A stretch of 64,000 nt of DNA from Enterocloster aldenensis (GCF_003434055.1 NZ_QVEX01000006.1:62001-126000), one strand, 5' to 3'. Shown: positions 41,134-50,269, numbered from the stretch's first letter. The notes: generated from the sequence alone by a model not told the origin. Numbers and translations are program-made.

Positions 41134-41191
41134 AATATAACCAATTACCAGGAAAAAGAGAGGTAAAGATATTTCCTAACAGCTAGGAAAT
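41134..41191 (-). promoter_or_regulatory. mupG promoter with the same 19-bp operator
   Basis: TTTCCTAACAGCTAGGAAA (41172-41190) is the exact reverse complement of the palindrome at 38007-38025. On the minus strand TATATT (41139-41134) starts 32 bases after it, the same spacing as at the EIIA promoter. The operator overlaps the last base of the HPr gene. Confidence 0.75.
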
Positions 41192-41448
41192 CATAAAATT
41201 GTGCGAAGCAGGCCCTTAAGGAATCCGGCGGCCTGAACCTCGTCCGGCCCTTCCACCTCAAGCTCCAGGCTCTCGCCCTGGCGCGCCCCCAGGCTCATGA
41301 GGGACAGGACGTTCTTACAGTCTGCAGTCTTTTTATCACTTTTCAGGTAAATACTGCTTTCATACCCGCAAGCCGCGCGGCAGAGACTCATGGCATTGGT
41401 TGCATGGAGGCCCTGCTTGTCTGAAATAACATATTTGTAAGTAATCAT
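41191..41448 (-). CDS. HPr-like phosphocarrier with Asn46
   Basis: An 85-residue HPr protein. His15 in KQGLHATNAM, the site for enzyme I, is intact. The regulatory Ser46 position is Asn (KNVLSLMSLGA), so HPr kinase could not phosphorylate it for carbon catabolite control. Specialised HPr paralogs linked to a catabolic operon are known in Clostridia. Here it is the first gene before mupG and probably feeds the adjacent EIIA. ATG 41448 follows AAAGGATG. Confidence 0.85.
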   Translation of the reverse strand: MITYKYVISDKQGLHATNAMSLCRAACGYESSIYLKSDKKTADCKNVLSLMSLGARQGESLELEVEGPDEVQAAGFLKGLLRTIL

Positions 41449-41553
41449 CGTATCATCATCCTTTGTTTTTCCTCCCCCCATTTTAACATAGTTGGGGAAA
41501 GTGCACAAGGGTTTATGGTAGAGTCATTCATCTGCAAACCGGTAAGGGATTTC

Positions 41554-41583
41554 TTGACAAGATGGCAGGTATGTATGTAGAAT
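41554..41583 (+). promoter_or_regulatory. promoter of ttcA
   Basis: TTGACA (41554-41559) and TAGAAT (41578-41583) are 18 bases apart, about 50 bases ahead of the ttcA start codon; AAGGAAGG precedes the ATG. Confidence 0.65.
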
Positions 41584-41635
41584 AGAGAGGCTGGTGTGTA
41601 AGAATCGAATTTTATGAAGGAAGGAAAACGGCAGG

Positions 41636-42361
41636 ATGAAACTTCAGAGGCTTTTAAGCCTGACAAGACAGGCCTTGGATAAATATAACCTGATTGAGGA
41701 CGGGGACAGGATTGCAGTGGGGGTGTCCGGAGGAAAGGACAGTCTGGCGCTGCTGTATGCGCTGCATCATCTGCAGCGGTTTTATCCCAGTAAGTATGAG
41801 TTGTGTGCAATTACGGTGGATTTGGGACTGGGGAACATGGACCTGGAACCGGTCAGGGAGCTGTGCAGGGAGTTTGGCGTGCCCTATACGGTGATTCCCA
41901 CGGAAATCGGCAAGGTTTTATTTGATATCCGCAAAGAGTCCAATCCCTGCTCCCTCTGCGCCAAGATGCGTAAGGGCGCCCTGAATGAAACGGCGAAAGA
42001 ACTGGGATGTAATAAGATTGCCTATGCCCATCACAGGGACGACGTGGTTGAAACCATGCTGATGTCCCTGTTTTATGAGGGAAGGTTCTATTCGTTCTCA
42101 CCCCATACTTACCTGGACCGCATGGATTTGACGGTCATACGTCCCTTTTTATTTGTGACGGAGGCGGATATTGTTGGATTTAAGAATAAGTATCAGCTTC
42201 CTGTGTGCAAGAATCCATGCCCGATGGATGGATACACCAAGAGACAATATATTAAGGATCTGATCAAAGAGCTTCAGAAGGATAATCCCCATCTGAAGGA
42301 CTGCATGTTCCACGCAATCCTGGATGGGAATATAAAGGGATGGCCCCAGGCGGTTAAGTAA
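41636..42361 (+). CDS. ttcA: TtcA-family tRNA thiolation enzyme
   Basis: A 241-residue ATP-pyrophosphatase of the TtcA/TtuA group, which adds sulfur to tRNA (2-thiocytidine 32 in TtcA). The PP-loop motif is GVSGGKDSLALL (about 29-40). Two Cys pairs for an iron-sulfur cluster are seen: CSLC (about 108) and CKNPCPMDG near residue 196. The product is shorter than E. coli TtcA (311), as common in Firmicutes. It is monocistronic with its own promoter and a strong terminator. Confidence 0.82.
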   Translation: MKLQRLLSLTRQALDKYNLIEDGDRIAVGVSGGKDSLALLYALHHLQRFYPSKYELCAITVDLGLGNMDLEPVRELCREFGVPYTVIPTEIGKVLFDIRKESNPCSLCAKMRKGALNETAKELGCNKIAYAHHRDDVVETMLMSLFYEGRFYSFSPHTYLDRMDLTVIRPFLFVTEADIVGFKNKYQLPVCKNPCPMDGYTKRQYIKDLIKELQKDNPHLKDCMFHAILDGNIKGWPQAVK

Positions 42362-42378
42362 CGCCTGAGGCCTTTTTT
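42342..42378 (+). terminator. intrinsic terminator of ttcA
   Basis: CAGGCG (near 42347-42352) pairs with CGCCTG (near 42363-42368), extended by GGCC and AGGCC, and is followed by TTTTTT. The stop codon lies in the loop. Confidence 0.85.
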
Positions 42379-42490
42379 CATGGGAATCGTTCTTTTTTCA
42401 TGGGAATCCTGCCTTTAATCCTGGCTGGATGGCTGGATTAAGCCGGATGATGGCTGGATCATGACCCGATGACGGCTGAATCATGACCGG
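42372..42490. repeat. cluster of short imperfect direct repeats
   Basis: TTTTTTCATGGGAATC occurs twice (42373 and 42392 regions), followed by repeated CCGGATGATGGCTGGATCAT-like units (roughly three copies) up to the end of the LCP gene. No gene is seen. It may be slipped-strand debris from the terminator region. Confidence 0.5.
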
Positions 42491-42504
42491 ATGACAGATT
42501 CCCG

Positions 42505-44454
42505 TCATACGCCCGGTCCTGCCTGACCTGGGCCGCCGGAATTATTTTCTGAACCGGAAGGGCCTCCGGGCCCCGGGGTTCCTGCTTCCGGCGGCTGTGG
42601 GGATGTTTCTGCTGCTGACGGCTGTGTTGGCTTGACGGAAGGTTTTGTATTGTCCTGGGCGCCTGGGCCGCCTTCATCCGAGGTGGTGGTTCCTTCCTCC
42701 GTTTTATCCGGTTCCCTGGAAGGCTTTGTCATACCAGGGCCTGCCTCCTGTGTTTCCTCCGGCTCTGTTGTTTCTGCCTCTGTTGTCTCCTGCGTTTTTG
42801 TTGTCTCTTCCTGGGTGCTCTCTTCTACTGTTGTTTCCGGCACTGTTTCAGGAGGAGCTGTCTGGACCGGCGCCTGGCCTCCGCCGGATGAATCGCCGGA
42901 CGAACCACCGGATGAACCGCCTCCAAAAGGCGCTGCCTTGCCTTCCTCATAAAGGCCTGTTTCCTCTGAGATATGGGCGCTGATTTTCTTGACGGCCGAG
43001 GATGGACGGTAGCTGGCATCCTCTCCGTACAGGAATTGGTGGAGGAGCACCACATTGCTCTCCAGGGTGGTTGGGATGACGCAGTCCATCCTTCCCACGC
43101 GTTTGGTCTGCCTGGAGAAGGGGAAACCGGCCGTGTCGCCGATGTGGTATTTTTTAATGTCCTTTACCAGCGGGACCACATCATTTACCCCGACACTGGT
43201 GGAAATCTGCGGAATCATGTAGGTGGCCAGTGAGGTCAGGGTGGATACATCTGCCTGTTTTGCTTTCTCCAGCGCCAGCATCACAACCTTTCTCTGACGT
43301 TCCGTTCTCTGGAAGTCCGTATCCATGAGCCGCAGACGGCTGTAAGCCACTGCCTGTACCCCATCCAGATGGTTGGGGCCTGCCTGGGCCAGCTGGACGG
43401 AACCGATTCCGGTGGAGTTAACGGTTTCCGTGATAAATGCATTGATGTATTTAAATTCAGCCGGGGTGATATCTATATCAATACCGCCCAGGATATTGAT
43501 TGCCTCAGCAACGGATTTCCAGTTGAAGGTGGCATAGTCGTCAATTTTTATATCCAGGTTCTCTTCCAGGGCGGCAACCGCCTGTTTCTGGCCGCCTTTA
43601 AAGTATGCCTCGTTAATCTTGTGGTAGGTTCCTTCTGAATTGATTTTCAGATAGGTATCCCTGTATACGCTGACCAGCTTGATTTCACCGGTAGAACGGT
43701 CTATGCTGCATATCATCTGTACGTCGGCCAGCGCATTCTTCGTATTGCCATCCCTGCTGTCCACGCCAAACACCGCTATGTTCCATATCCCTGTGGGCCT
43801 GTGGATGAACAGCCATGCCCCGTATGCAATGAACGCTGCCAGCAGTATCAGAAGAATGTTCCTGAATCCTTTCTTTTTTCTCTTTTTTGCCATCTGTCCC
43901 TGTCCCCGCCGCCCGGAGGCGTCACGGCTCCTTCCATTGCTGTCTGTATAAACATCATCATATTGCCTGCGCTGTCCGGCTTTTGCTGTGTCTGCTGCCG
44001 GACGGACCGGACGTCTGCTCTTGGATGCAGCGCCGCCCGCCACAGCCCGGGCCGCCTTACCGGACCTGGAGGACCGGGCGGTAGGGGAAACGCGTCTGTT
44101 GGACCTCCGGTATTCCGGTTCATCTTCTATGATACTGTCCCCGAACCCGTCGCCGTCCCCATAATCCTCCCCGCCCCCAAAACCATAACCGTCCCTGTAA
44201 CCAAAGCCGTCCTGGCTCTGGCGGTTCCATCGGTTTTCCACGCGGCCGTAAGCTTCGCGCCCATATTCTTCCTGACCGAATTCCTCGTCGTAGTAGTATT
44301 CCTCATCATAATGGCCGCGGCTGTCCTGTTTTCCATTCCTGGAAGGCGGTATCTGCCTTCCGGTCCCTGGTCCGGCCGCAGCAGGGCTGCGCCTTGTCCC
44401 TCTTCTGTTCCTGGCACGCAGGCGTTCCAGCTCATCATCATCATTGTAATTCAT
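42505..44454 (-). CDS. LytR-CpsA-Psr (LCP) family cell-wall ligase
   Basis: A 649-residue protein that attaches teichoic acid-like or capsular polymers to peptidoglycan. A long charged cytoplasmic N-terminus (about 200 residues, rich in Arg, Gly, Tyr and Glu) precedes a membrane helix (ILLILLAAFIAYGAWLFI), then the LCP domain with GVDSRDGN, ADVQMICSIDR, YRDTYL, and YSRLRLMDTDFQRTERQR (the Arg/Asp catalytic set). The C-terminal 150 residues are a low-complexity Gly/Ser/Thr/Pro/Glu tail (TTEAETTEPEE), probably a wall-spanning linker. The start follows GATGAGGTG at 44454. Confidence 0.9.
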   Translation of the reverse strand: MNYNDDDELERLRARNRRGTRRSPAAAGPGTGRQIPPSRNGKQDSRGHYDEEYYYDEEFGQEEYGREAYGRVENRWNRQSQDGFGYRDGYGFGGGEDYGDGDGFGDSIIEDEPEYRRSNRRVSPTARSSRSGKAARAVAGGAASKSRRPVRPAADTAKAGQRRQYDDVYTDSNGRSRDASGRRGQGQMAKKRKKKGFRNILLILLAAFIAYGAWLFIHRPTGIWNIAVFGVDSRDGNTKNALADVQMICSIDRSTGEIKLVSVYRDTYLKINSEGTYHKINEAYFKGGQKQAVAALEENLDIKIDDYATFNWKSVAEAINILGGIDIDITPAEFKYINAFITETVNSTGIGSVQLAQAGPNHLDGVQAVAYSRLRLMDTDFQRTERQRKVVMLALEKAKQADVSTLTSLATYMIPQISTSVGVNDVVPLVKDIKKYHIGDTAGFPFSRQTKRVGRMDCVIPTTLESNVVLLHQFLYGEDASYRPSSAVKKISAHISEETGLYEEGKAAPFGGGSSGGSSGDSSGGGQAPVQTAPPETVPETTVEESTQEETTKTQETTEAETTEPEETQEAGPGMTKPSREPDKTEEGTTTSDEGGPGAQDNTKPSVKPTQPSAAETSPQPPEAGTPGPGGPSGSENNSGGPGQAGPGV

Positions 44455-44495
44455 GACATACACCTCATCTATCTTTCTCATTCTGTTTATCCGGC

Positions 44496-46289
44496 TTATT
44501 CAAGGATACGCCGGTAGCTTTGCCAATCCGATGCGGCAATCCCTACTTCCACGTTGTTCACATTGCCGCTGGTTTCCTGGATACATAACATCTGTCCGTC
44601 TGCCGCCCATCCAAGGAAGATGACCACATGGGCAGAGGGTCCTGTGCGGATACAGATATCCCCAGGAACCAGCTCCGCCTTTGTAATGGCCCTGCCGCTG
44701 GAAATCAGGGTGCCTGTGCTTGCGGCGCCCAGTCCCCTGCCTGTAACGGACCAGTATACCCAGTTAATCCACCCGGAACAATCCAGGCCTTTCAGGAAAC
44801 GTCCGTCCTCATCCGGTGCTGTGATGGAGCCAAAGCCGTTGCCCGTGTATCCTGGCGAACTTGGCTTGCCGCCCCAGTAGTAAGGAATCTTCCCAACAGA
44901 GGAAAGGGCATAGCGGATAAAATCCTTCTTCTGCCGGCTGGTATTTTCGGGGACCATGGTCATGTAAATGTCTATTTCCGCAGATGTCAGCGGATTGCGG
45001 ACAAACAGGTCCGTGGTATTGATACCGTATACCTGGTACCAGTCCTGTGCGCTCAGATACCGGACCTGTTCCATTGCAGGTCCATCCCATCCATTCCAGG
45101 TCCCCTGCCCTGCTGCGCTGCCGGCCAGTTCATCCGTCCGGAAGAGTCCGTTGTCTTCCGTAATCCCCTTAATCGTGATGTTGATGGAAAAATCCATGTG
45201 ACCGGGGCATGGATTCACCGGAGGTTCCTGGGCCTTTGCGGTTTCCGGCTCAAATCCTGCATCCGTGCTTATTGTTTCACCAGGTCCCTTGCTGTGATGA
45301 TTGGAAGAAGGGTCTGTCTGTGCGGCTGCAGTTTCCGCATTATCGGCAGCCTGTCCGGCAGCCGTGGCGGCCGCATTATCATCCACCCGCCCAGTCTCTG
45401 ATCCATCACCGCCACCAGACTGCGCTGACCCGGCGGTCTCTTCTGTTTCAAGTGACGATGGGGATGGCGGGGCAGATGGCGGGGCAGGGTCCGCTGATTC
45501 CATATTTTCTGAAGCAGCCGGGACCAGGGAGGTGCCGGCGTCCGCTGATATATCCGCAGATACATTCCCCTGCTCCAGGCAGCTTCCGTCACAGTAATAG
45601 ATTTCCCCCATATGTACCGAATAGCTGTGGGAGGCTTCCCACATATCTGAAACATATGCCTTCAGCTGCCCCATATCATTGAGGATGCCATGATAGTAGA
45701 GGATATTTGCCATGGAAACAATGCTCCTTGCATTGGAAGTACTGCCGGAGGCCTGTCCGTCCCCATCCAGGAACTGCAGGTTCACATTTTTAAACTCAGG
45801 AATCACTCCGGAAGGCGCGGTCACGGTTTCAACCGGAAGTCCTAACAGCCCTGCCAGGCGTTCCGGCGTATAGTGATATAAATCATATATGCCGGAGGAC
45901 CATTTGGCATCCATTCCGGAAAGCTGGTCATAAAGCCGGCCTGCGTAACTGTAGGAAGGCTGGGTCGTATCTGCCCCATCCTCATAAAGATAAGCCAGGT
46001 TTAAAATGTCCGGACTCATCAGGTCAGCATTGGAAGGGGTGGCATCTGAATAGGATGCAGATGGCGGGAATTCAAAATGGGGGGTGCCATTCAGTGTTTC
46101 CGCTGTGGATGGAGTACTGATGGCCGTAGGCTTTGGAACCGGCGCCAGACTGCGCTGTCCAAGGCGCCTGCCTGTTGTAAATGACAGGAAGCAGCCTGTC
46201 AGGAATACAAGGGCCAAAGCCGATATCTTATATATGCGCTGTTTATATGTATGAAAAAAATTCAGGAAAAGCTGTATCAGTCTGTTCAT
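44496..46289 (-). CDS. NlpC/P60-domain cell-wall hydrolase
   Basis: A 597-residue secreted or membrane-anchored endopeptidase. A membrane helix (about 21-39) is followed by a region of unknown fold with a Ser/Pro/Ala-rich linker (about 260-330), then the C-terminal NlpC/P60 domain with the catalytic Cys in LDCSGWINWVYW, His in SAHVVIFLG and the polar third residue in IQETSGN. It cuts gamma-D-Glu-meso-diaminopimelate bonds in peptidoglycan. It is followed by the LCP gene after 41 bases, so both wall enzymes are probably co-transcribed. Confidence 0.85.
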   Translation of the reverse strand: MNRLIQLFLNFFHTYKQRIYKISALALVFLTGCFLSFTTGRRLGQRSLAPVPKPTAISTPSTAETLNGTPHFEFPPSASYSDATPSNADLMSPDILNLAYLYEDGADTTQPSYSYAGRLYDQLSGMDAKWSSGIYDLYHYTPERLAGLLGLPVETVTAPSGVIPEFKNVNLQFLDGDGQASGSTSNARSIVSMANILYYHGILNDMGQLKAYVSDMWEASHSYSVHMGEIYYCDGSCLEQGNVSADISADAGTSLVPAASENMESADPAPPSAPPSPSSLETEETAGSAQSGGGDGSETGRVDDNAAATAAGQAADNAETAAAQTDPSSNHHSKGPGETISTDAGFEPETAKAQEPPVNPCPGHMDFSINITIKGITEDNGLFRTDELAGSAAGQGTWNGWDGPAMEQVRYLSAQDWYQVYGINTTDLFVRNPLTSAEIDIYMTMVPENTSRQKKDFIRYALSSVGKIPYYWGGKPSSPGYTGNGFGSITAPDEDGRFLKGLDCSGWINWVYWSVTGRGLGAASTGTLISSGRAITKAELVPGDICIRTGPSAHVVIFLGWAADGQMLCIQETSGNVNNVEVGIAASDWQSYRRILE

Positions 46290-46613
46290 TGTTTTATCCT
46301 TATTGTCACAGGTATCCTATGTAATTACACCGTTCCCCATTATATCATAGGGACAAAAGAAAAAACAGAACAAAACTCTTAAAGAATCATTAATTAAAGT
46401 CCCAAAAATAAAGTCTCTTAATTAAAGCAGCCACTGGATAATATCCGCTGCATCTCACCTCAGCCGGAAAATCCTCCGTCTTGGTGCATAGGACCTCATT
46501 TTATATTTTTCCGACATGCTTTGTACGCTTCCCGGTTTTCCTCTTTTGGATTCTCAATGCATTTTTTGAATCATCCTCTATAACCCCTGTCCGGCATAAC
46601 ACCCAAAATATGG
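46290..46613. other. gene-free stretch between the wall operon and glmS
   Basis: About 320 bases without a gene I can support. It is AT-rich near 46370-46430, where TTAATTAAAG occurs twice. It presumably holds the divergent wall-operon promoter. Confidence 0.4.
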
Positions 46614-46642
46614 TTGACGCATAAAATAGAGTGAGATATAAT
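46614..46642 (+). promoter_or_regulatory. promoter of the glmS transcript
   Basis: TTGACG (46614-46619) and TATAAT (46637-46642) are exactly 17 bases apart, a near-consensus housekeeping promoter some 40 bases ahead of the glmS ribozyme cleavage site. Confidence 0.85.
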
Positions 46643-46679
46643 AATCCCAATCTATTTAGGAGGAATAGGGACCCATAGC

Positions 46680-46850
46680 AAAGCTAAGCGCCATGCACCT
46701 TTTACCGGGACCGTGAACAGCAGGACCAATGCTGCCGGTGAAAAGGTTAACGAGGTGGAGAGATAATCGAGATATTCGGCGGGTACTCTCCCATGCCGTC
46801 CGGGCGTGTGATATGTTGTTAAATATGCGGGTAACTGCAAAACAGAGGCA
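46680..46850 (+). ncRNA. glmS ribozyme / riboswitch
   Basis: The leader of glmS shows the conserved core of this self-cleaving riboswitch: the cleavage-site sequence A-GCGCC (cleavage expected between 46687 and 46688), then AACGAGGTGGAGAGATAATC, ATATTCGGCGGGTACTCTCCC and the downstream GCGGGTAACTGCAAAAC pseudoknot region. Glucosamine 6-phosphate acts as its cofactor; cleavage leaves a 5'-OH mRNA that is degraded, so glmS is shut off when its product is plentiful. The 3' end is approximate. Confidence 0.9.
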
Positions 46851-47027
46851 ACATAACCGGAATGATTTTCCAAAAGCAAAATACGGATTCGAAAAACTGT
46901 CCTTTGGCGGCAGCTTATTTTTGTGCGGCCTTTTTGTGCAGCTTAATGAATCATTTACATCCTATCATTTACTTCTATGTAACACTTACTTGTAAACCGA
47001 TTGAGAATAGAAAGGCGGAATCATATT

Positions 47028-48854
47028 ATGTGTGGAATCATTGGATATACAGGACCATTAGAGGCCAGGGACCTGCTATTAAACGGTCTGGCAGGACTGG
47101 AATACAGAGGTTATGACAGCGCCGGGATTGCTTATTTTAACACAGACTCCCAGGTCAGGATCATTAAGAACGTGGGCAAGGTGGCTGCCCTCAGGGAATG
47201 CGTCAATAGGACCGGGGACGTGTCACACTGCGGCATCGGGCATACGCGCTGGGCAACCCACGGAGGTGTGACCGATGAGAATGCCCATCCCCACAGGGCG
47301 GGTCAGGTGACCCTGATCCATAATGGAATCATAGAGAATTATCACCAGCTGACACAAGCATATGGACTTCAGGATAAACTGGTATCCCAGACCGACAGCG
47401 AGGTGGCTGCCTGGGTTTTGGACGCAGTGTATGAGGACAGCGGCCGCGACCCCTTAGCTGCCATCAGGACATTCATAAAGAAGCTGTCTGGTTCTTACGG
47501 CTTCTGCATTCTTTTTGATGACCGGCCAGGGGAAATATACGCTGTGCGCAATGTAAGCCCGCTGGTGGCTGCCTACACCCGTTCCGGGGCCCTGGTTGCC
47601 TCGGACCTGACAGCGCTTATCTCCTACACAAAGGAATACTTCGTGGTGCCTGAGGGACATATCGTGCGCCTTACTCCTTATAAGGTAAGGGTATATGACA
47701 TGGAATACAACAGGATTGAACCGGAAATGCTGGAGATCAGCTGGAATATGGATGCGGCCATGAAGAACGGCTTCCCTCACTTCATGCTGAAGGAAATCCA
47801 TGAGCAGCCGGAGGCCCTCAGGAACACCATTCTCCCCCGCCTGTCAGGGAACCTGCCGGACTTTACCGCGGATGGCATTCCGGATGAACTGTTCCTTAAC
47901 TGTAACCAGATACGCATCATTGCATGCGGAACAGCCATGCATGCAGGGATTGTGGCCAAGGCCCTGATGGAACCCCTTCTGAGGATTCCCGTTACGGTGT
48001 CCATTGCATCGGAATTCCGGTATGAAGACCCTCTGGTGGATGAAAAGACATTGGCAATCGTCATTTCCCAGTCCGGCGAAACCATTGATACGCTGGCAGC
48101 CATGCGTTTGGCACGGTCCCTTGGGGCGCCTGCGCTATCCATTGTCAATGTGAAGGGGTCCACCATTGCCAGGGAAAGCGATTATGTGTTTTATACCCAC
48201 GCCGGCCCGGAGATAGCGGTTGCCAGCACAAAGGCCTACTCTGTCCAGCTGGCCGCCCTCTACATGCTCTGCTGCCGCATGGCCCTTACCAGGGGATGCT
48301 GCAACAAAGCTGAGGCCGGACAGTTCATGGAGGACCTTCTGGCCGTGATTCCGGCCATGGAGACAATGATTGGCCGGTCAGACCAGATTAAATCCTTTAT
48401 CCGCCACCTGATCCGTGAAAGGGATACCTTTTTCATCGGAAGGGGCCTGGACTATGCCTTTTCCCTGGAAGGCGCACTGAAGCTGAAGGAAATATCCTAT
48501 ATCCACGCCGAGGCCTATGCTGCCGGCGAATTAAAGCACGGGACCATTGCCCTGATTTATGATAATGTTCCTGTAATTGCAATCGCCACCCAGGACCACG
48601 TGTTTGCCAAGACCATTTCCAATGTCAGGGAGGTAAAGGCAAGGGGGGCCTACGTAATCCTTCTTGCAAAGGAACAGGCCCAGCTGGAGGACGGCGTTGC
48701 GGATATGGAACTGAGGATACCGGATCTGGAGGACAGATTCACCGTGTTCCCCATTGCCGTGGCCCTTCAGCTCATTGCCTACCATGCATCCACCGGCAAG
48801 AACCTGGATGTGGACCAGCCAAGGAACCTGGCTAAATCAGTTACCGTGGAATGA
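47028..48854 (+). CDS. glmS: glutamine-fructose-6-phosphate aminotransferase
   Basis: A 608-residue enzyme that makes glucosamine 6-phosphate from fructose 6-phosphate and glutamine, the entry to amino-sugar and peptidoglycan synthesis. The mature N-terminus is Cys2 of MCGIIGYTG, the glutaminase nucleophile. The Ntn domain (HTRWATHGGVTDENAHPH, GIIENY) is followed by two SIS domains (SQSGETIDTLAAM, AVASTKAYSVQ) and the C-terminal AKSVTVE. The upstream in-frame ATG at 47001 would hide Cys2 and is not used. It is controlled by the glmS ribozyme. Confidence 0.95.
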   Translation: MCGIIGYTGPLEARDLLLNGLAGLEYRGYDSAGIAYFNTDSQVRIIKNVGKVAALRECVNRTGDVSHCGIGHTRWATHGGVTDENAHPHRAGQVTLIHNGIIENYHQLTQAYGLQDKLVSQTDSEVAAWVLDAVYEDSGRDPLAAIRTFIKKLSGSYGFCILFDDRPGEIYAVRNVSPLVAAYTRSGALVASDLTALISYTKEYFVVPEGHIVRLTPYKVRVYDMEYNRIEPEMLEISWNMDAAMKNGFPHFMLKEIHEQPEALRNTILPRLSGNLPDFTADGIPDELFLNCNQIRIIACGTAMHAGIVAKALMEPLLRIPVTVSIASEFRYEDPLVDEKTLAIVISQSGETIDTLAAMRLARSLGAPALSIVNVKGSTIARESDYVFYTHAGPEIAVASTKAYSVQLAALYMLCCRMALTRGCCNKAEAGQFMEDLLAVIPAMETMIGRSDQIKSFIRHLIRERDTFFIGRGLDYAFSLEGALKLKEISYIHAEAYAAGELKHGTIALIYDNVPVIAIATQDHVFAKTISNVREVKARGAYVILLAKEQAQLEDGVADMELRIPDLEDRFTVFPIAVALQLIAYHASTGKNLDVDQPRNLAKSVTVE

Positions 48855-48942
48855 TGCTGCCTTTAGATGTGTCTTAGAGAATCATCTGTTATAGTTATAA
48901 CCACAGGAAATGATTCACACAATTGACAAAGGAGAGTTAACT

Positions 48943-49491
48943 ATGAAAAAGAGAATTGCTTTACTGTTACTTACAGGCGCCTGCTTGATGAATACGGTGC
49001 CCTGCTTTGCATCCCAGTCCGTAAAGGTCAGTTATGTGGGTTCCCAGGGTACGGAATATGCAGCGCTCCCAAGCAGTGAGACCCTGCAAAAGGACGTGGG
49101 ATTCAAGCCAAAGGCGCCGGCCGCACTGGCAGGAGGTTACCGGTTTGACAGCGGAAGGATTACGGAATCATTTGACCTGGACGCGGGCGGCGCTCAGGTC
49201 AACAAGCAAAAAGGCATCAGCTTCAACTATGTAAATAAAGCCGGCAGCACTGCCAAATCAGTCACCCTGTCCGCGGAACAGGCCACGGACCAGTCCTTTT
49301 CAGAAGACTCTGCCCTTGTGGAATATGGGGAAAGGAAATTATATTACAGCACAATCCAGGCCAATTCCATATCATGGATTGACGGGGATGTCTACTATAT
49401 GCTTATGGACATCAATAAGGCTGTCACGAAAGATGAACTGACGGCAATGGCCAAGGAACTCATTGACCTGGACATGGCTTCTGCGCAATAA
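48943..49491 (+). CDS. small secreted protein, unknown
   Basis: A 182-residue protein starting at ATG 48943 behind AAAGGAG, with a signal peptide (MKKRIALLLLTGACLMN, then TVPCFASQS). The mature part is beta-rich with alternating polar and hydrophobic residues and no recognised domain. It follows glmS with about 90 bases between and ends ahead of a bidirectional terminator. A lipobox is not evident. Function unknown. Confidence 0.65.
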   Translation: MKKRIALLLLTGACLMNTVPCFASQSVKVSYVGSQGTEYAALPSSETLQKDVGFKPKAPAALAGGYRFDSGRITESFDLDAGGAQVNKQKGISFNYVNKAGSTAKSVTLSAEQATDQSFSEDSALVEYGERKLYYSTIQANSISWIDGDVYYMLMDINKAVTKDELTAMAKELIDLDMASAQ

Positions 49492-49548
49492 GGGCAGGCA
49501 TATGGAAATAGCGTGAATGATGTCATCATGACGTTACTGTGACAAAAG

Positions 49549-49595
49549 GGATGCTGCCGCACCAACCTGGATTGGTACGGCAGCATCCGCTGTTT
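49549..49595. terminator. bidirectional terminator between convergent genes
   Basis: GGATGCTGCCG (49549-49559) and CGGCAGCATCC (49578-49588) form an 11-bp stem, with an inner ACCAA / TTGGT stem, followed by TGTTTTT. It lies between the convergent secreted-protein and kinase genes. Confidence 0.85.
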
Positions 49596-49630
49596 TTAAT
49601 CATATATTGTCCATGATACTACATTTGATA

Positions 49631-50269
49631 CTACTTCTGTCTGTTCCATGCCTGTTTGACTTTGGCGAAATTCATGATTACATCCACTGCGCCGTCCGCC
49701 CCGACCTTGCTGCTGTTAATGCATAAATCATAGCTGCGCGGGTCGCTCCACTTTTTGTTGGAATAATAATTATAGTAATTAGAGCGCTGTTTGTCAGTTT
49801 TAATCATGATATCCTTTGCCTTGGATTCGTCCACCTTATAGAGCTCCTGAAGACGTTTCAGCTTATCCTTGTCATCTCCTGTGATGAATACGCTTACCAC
49901 GTTGGGATAATCCTCCAGTGCGTAATCCGCGCAGCGCCCCACGATAACGCAGGATGCCTCGTCCGCCAGTTTCTTAATGGTATCAAACTGTGCCAGGAAT
50001 ATCTTGTGGTTAATGGGCATATCGGAATATCCGGATGCGGTATATCCCATGGAATAAGAATCCATTACCAGGGAATACAGGAAACTGCTGGTGGGCCTTT
50101 CATCGTGTTTCTCAAATAATTCCTCGCAGAGACCGCTGTGCTTGGCTGCCATGGCTAAGAGTTCCTTGTCGTAGCACTTGACCCCCATCTTCCCAGCCAG
50201 CATCTCGCCTATTAATTTTCCTCCGCTTCCACACTGTCTGCCAATTGTGATAATAAGATTATTTGTCAT
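49631..50269 (-). CDS. cytidylate-kinase-like P-loop protein
   Basis: A 212-residue protein of the cytidylate kinase-like family. The P-loop is unusual (GRQCGSGGKLIGE), followed by the CYDKELL motif of this family, VIVGRCADYAL and the DKQRSNYYNYYSNKKW stretch seen in these proteins. They are common in Clostridia and are thought to be nucleotide-binding kinases of unknown substrate, distinct from Cmk. ATG 50269 is set by AAAGGGG. It lies downstream of rluD on the same strand but 200 bases away. Confidence 0.75.
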   Translation of the reverse strand: MTNNLIITIGRQCGSGGKLIGEMLAGKMGVKCYDKELLAMAAKHSGLCEELFEKHDERPTSSFLYSLVMDSYSMGYTASGYSDMPINHKIFLAQFDTIKKLADEASCVIVGRCADYALEDYPNVVSVFITGDDKDKLKRLQELYKVDESKAKDIMIKTDKQRSNYYNYYSNKKWSDPRSYDLCINSSKVGADGAVDVIMNFAKVKQAWNRQK

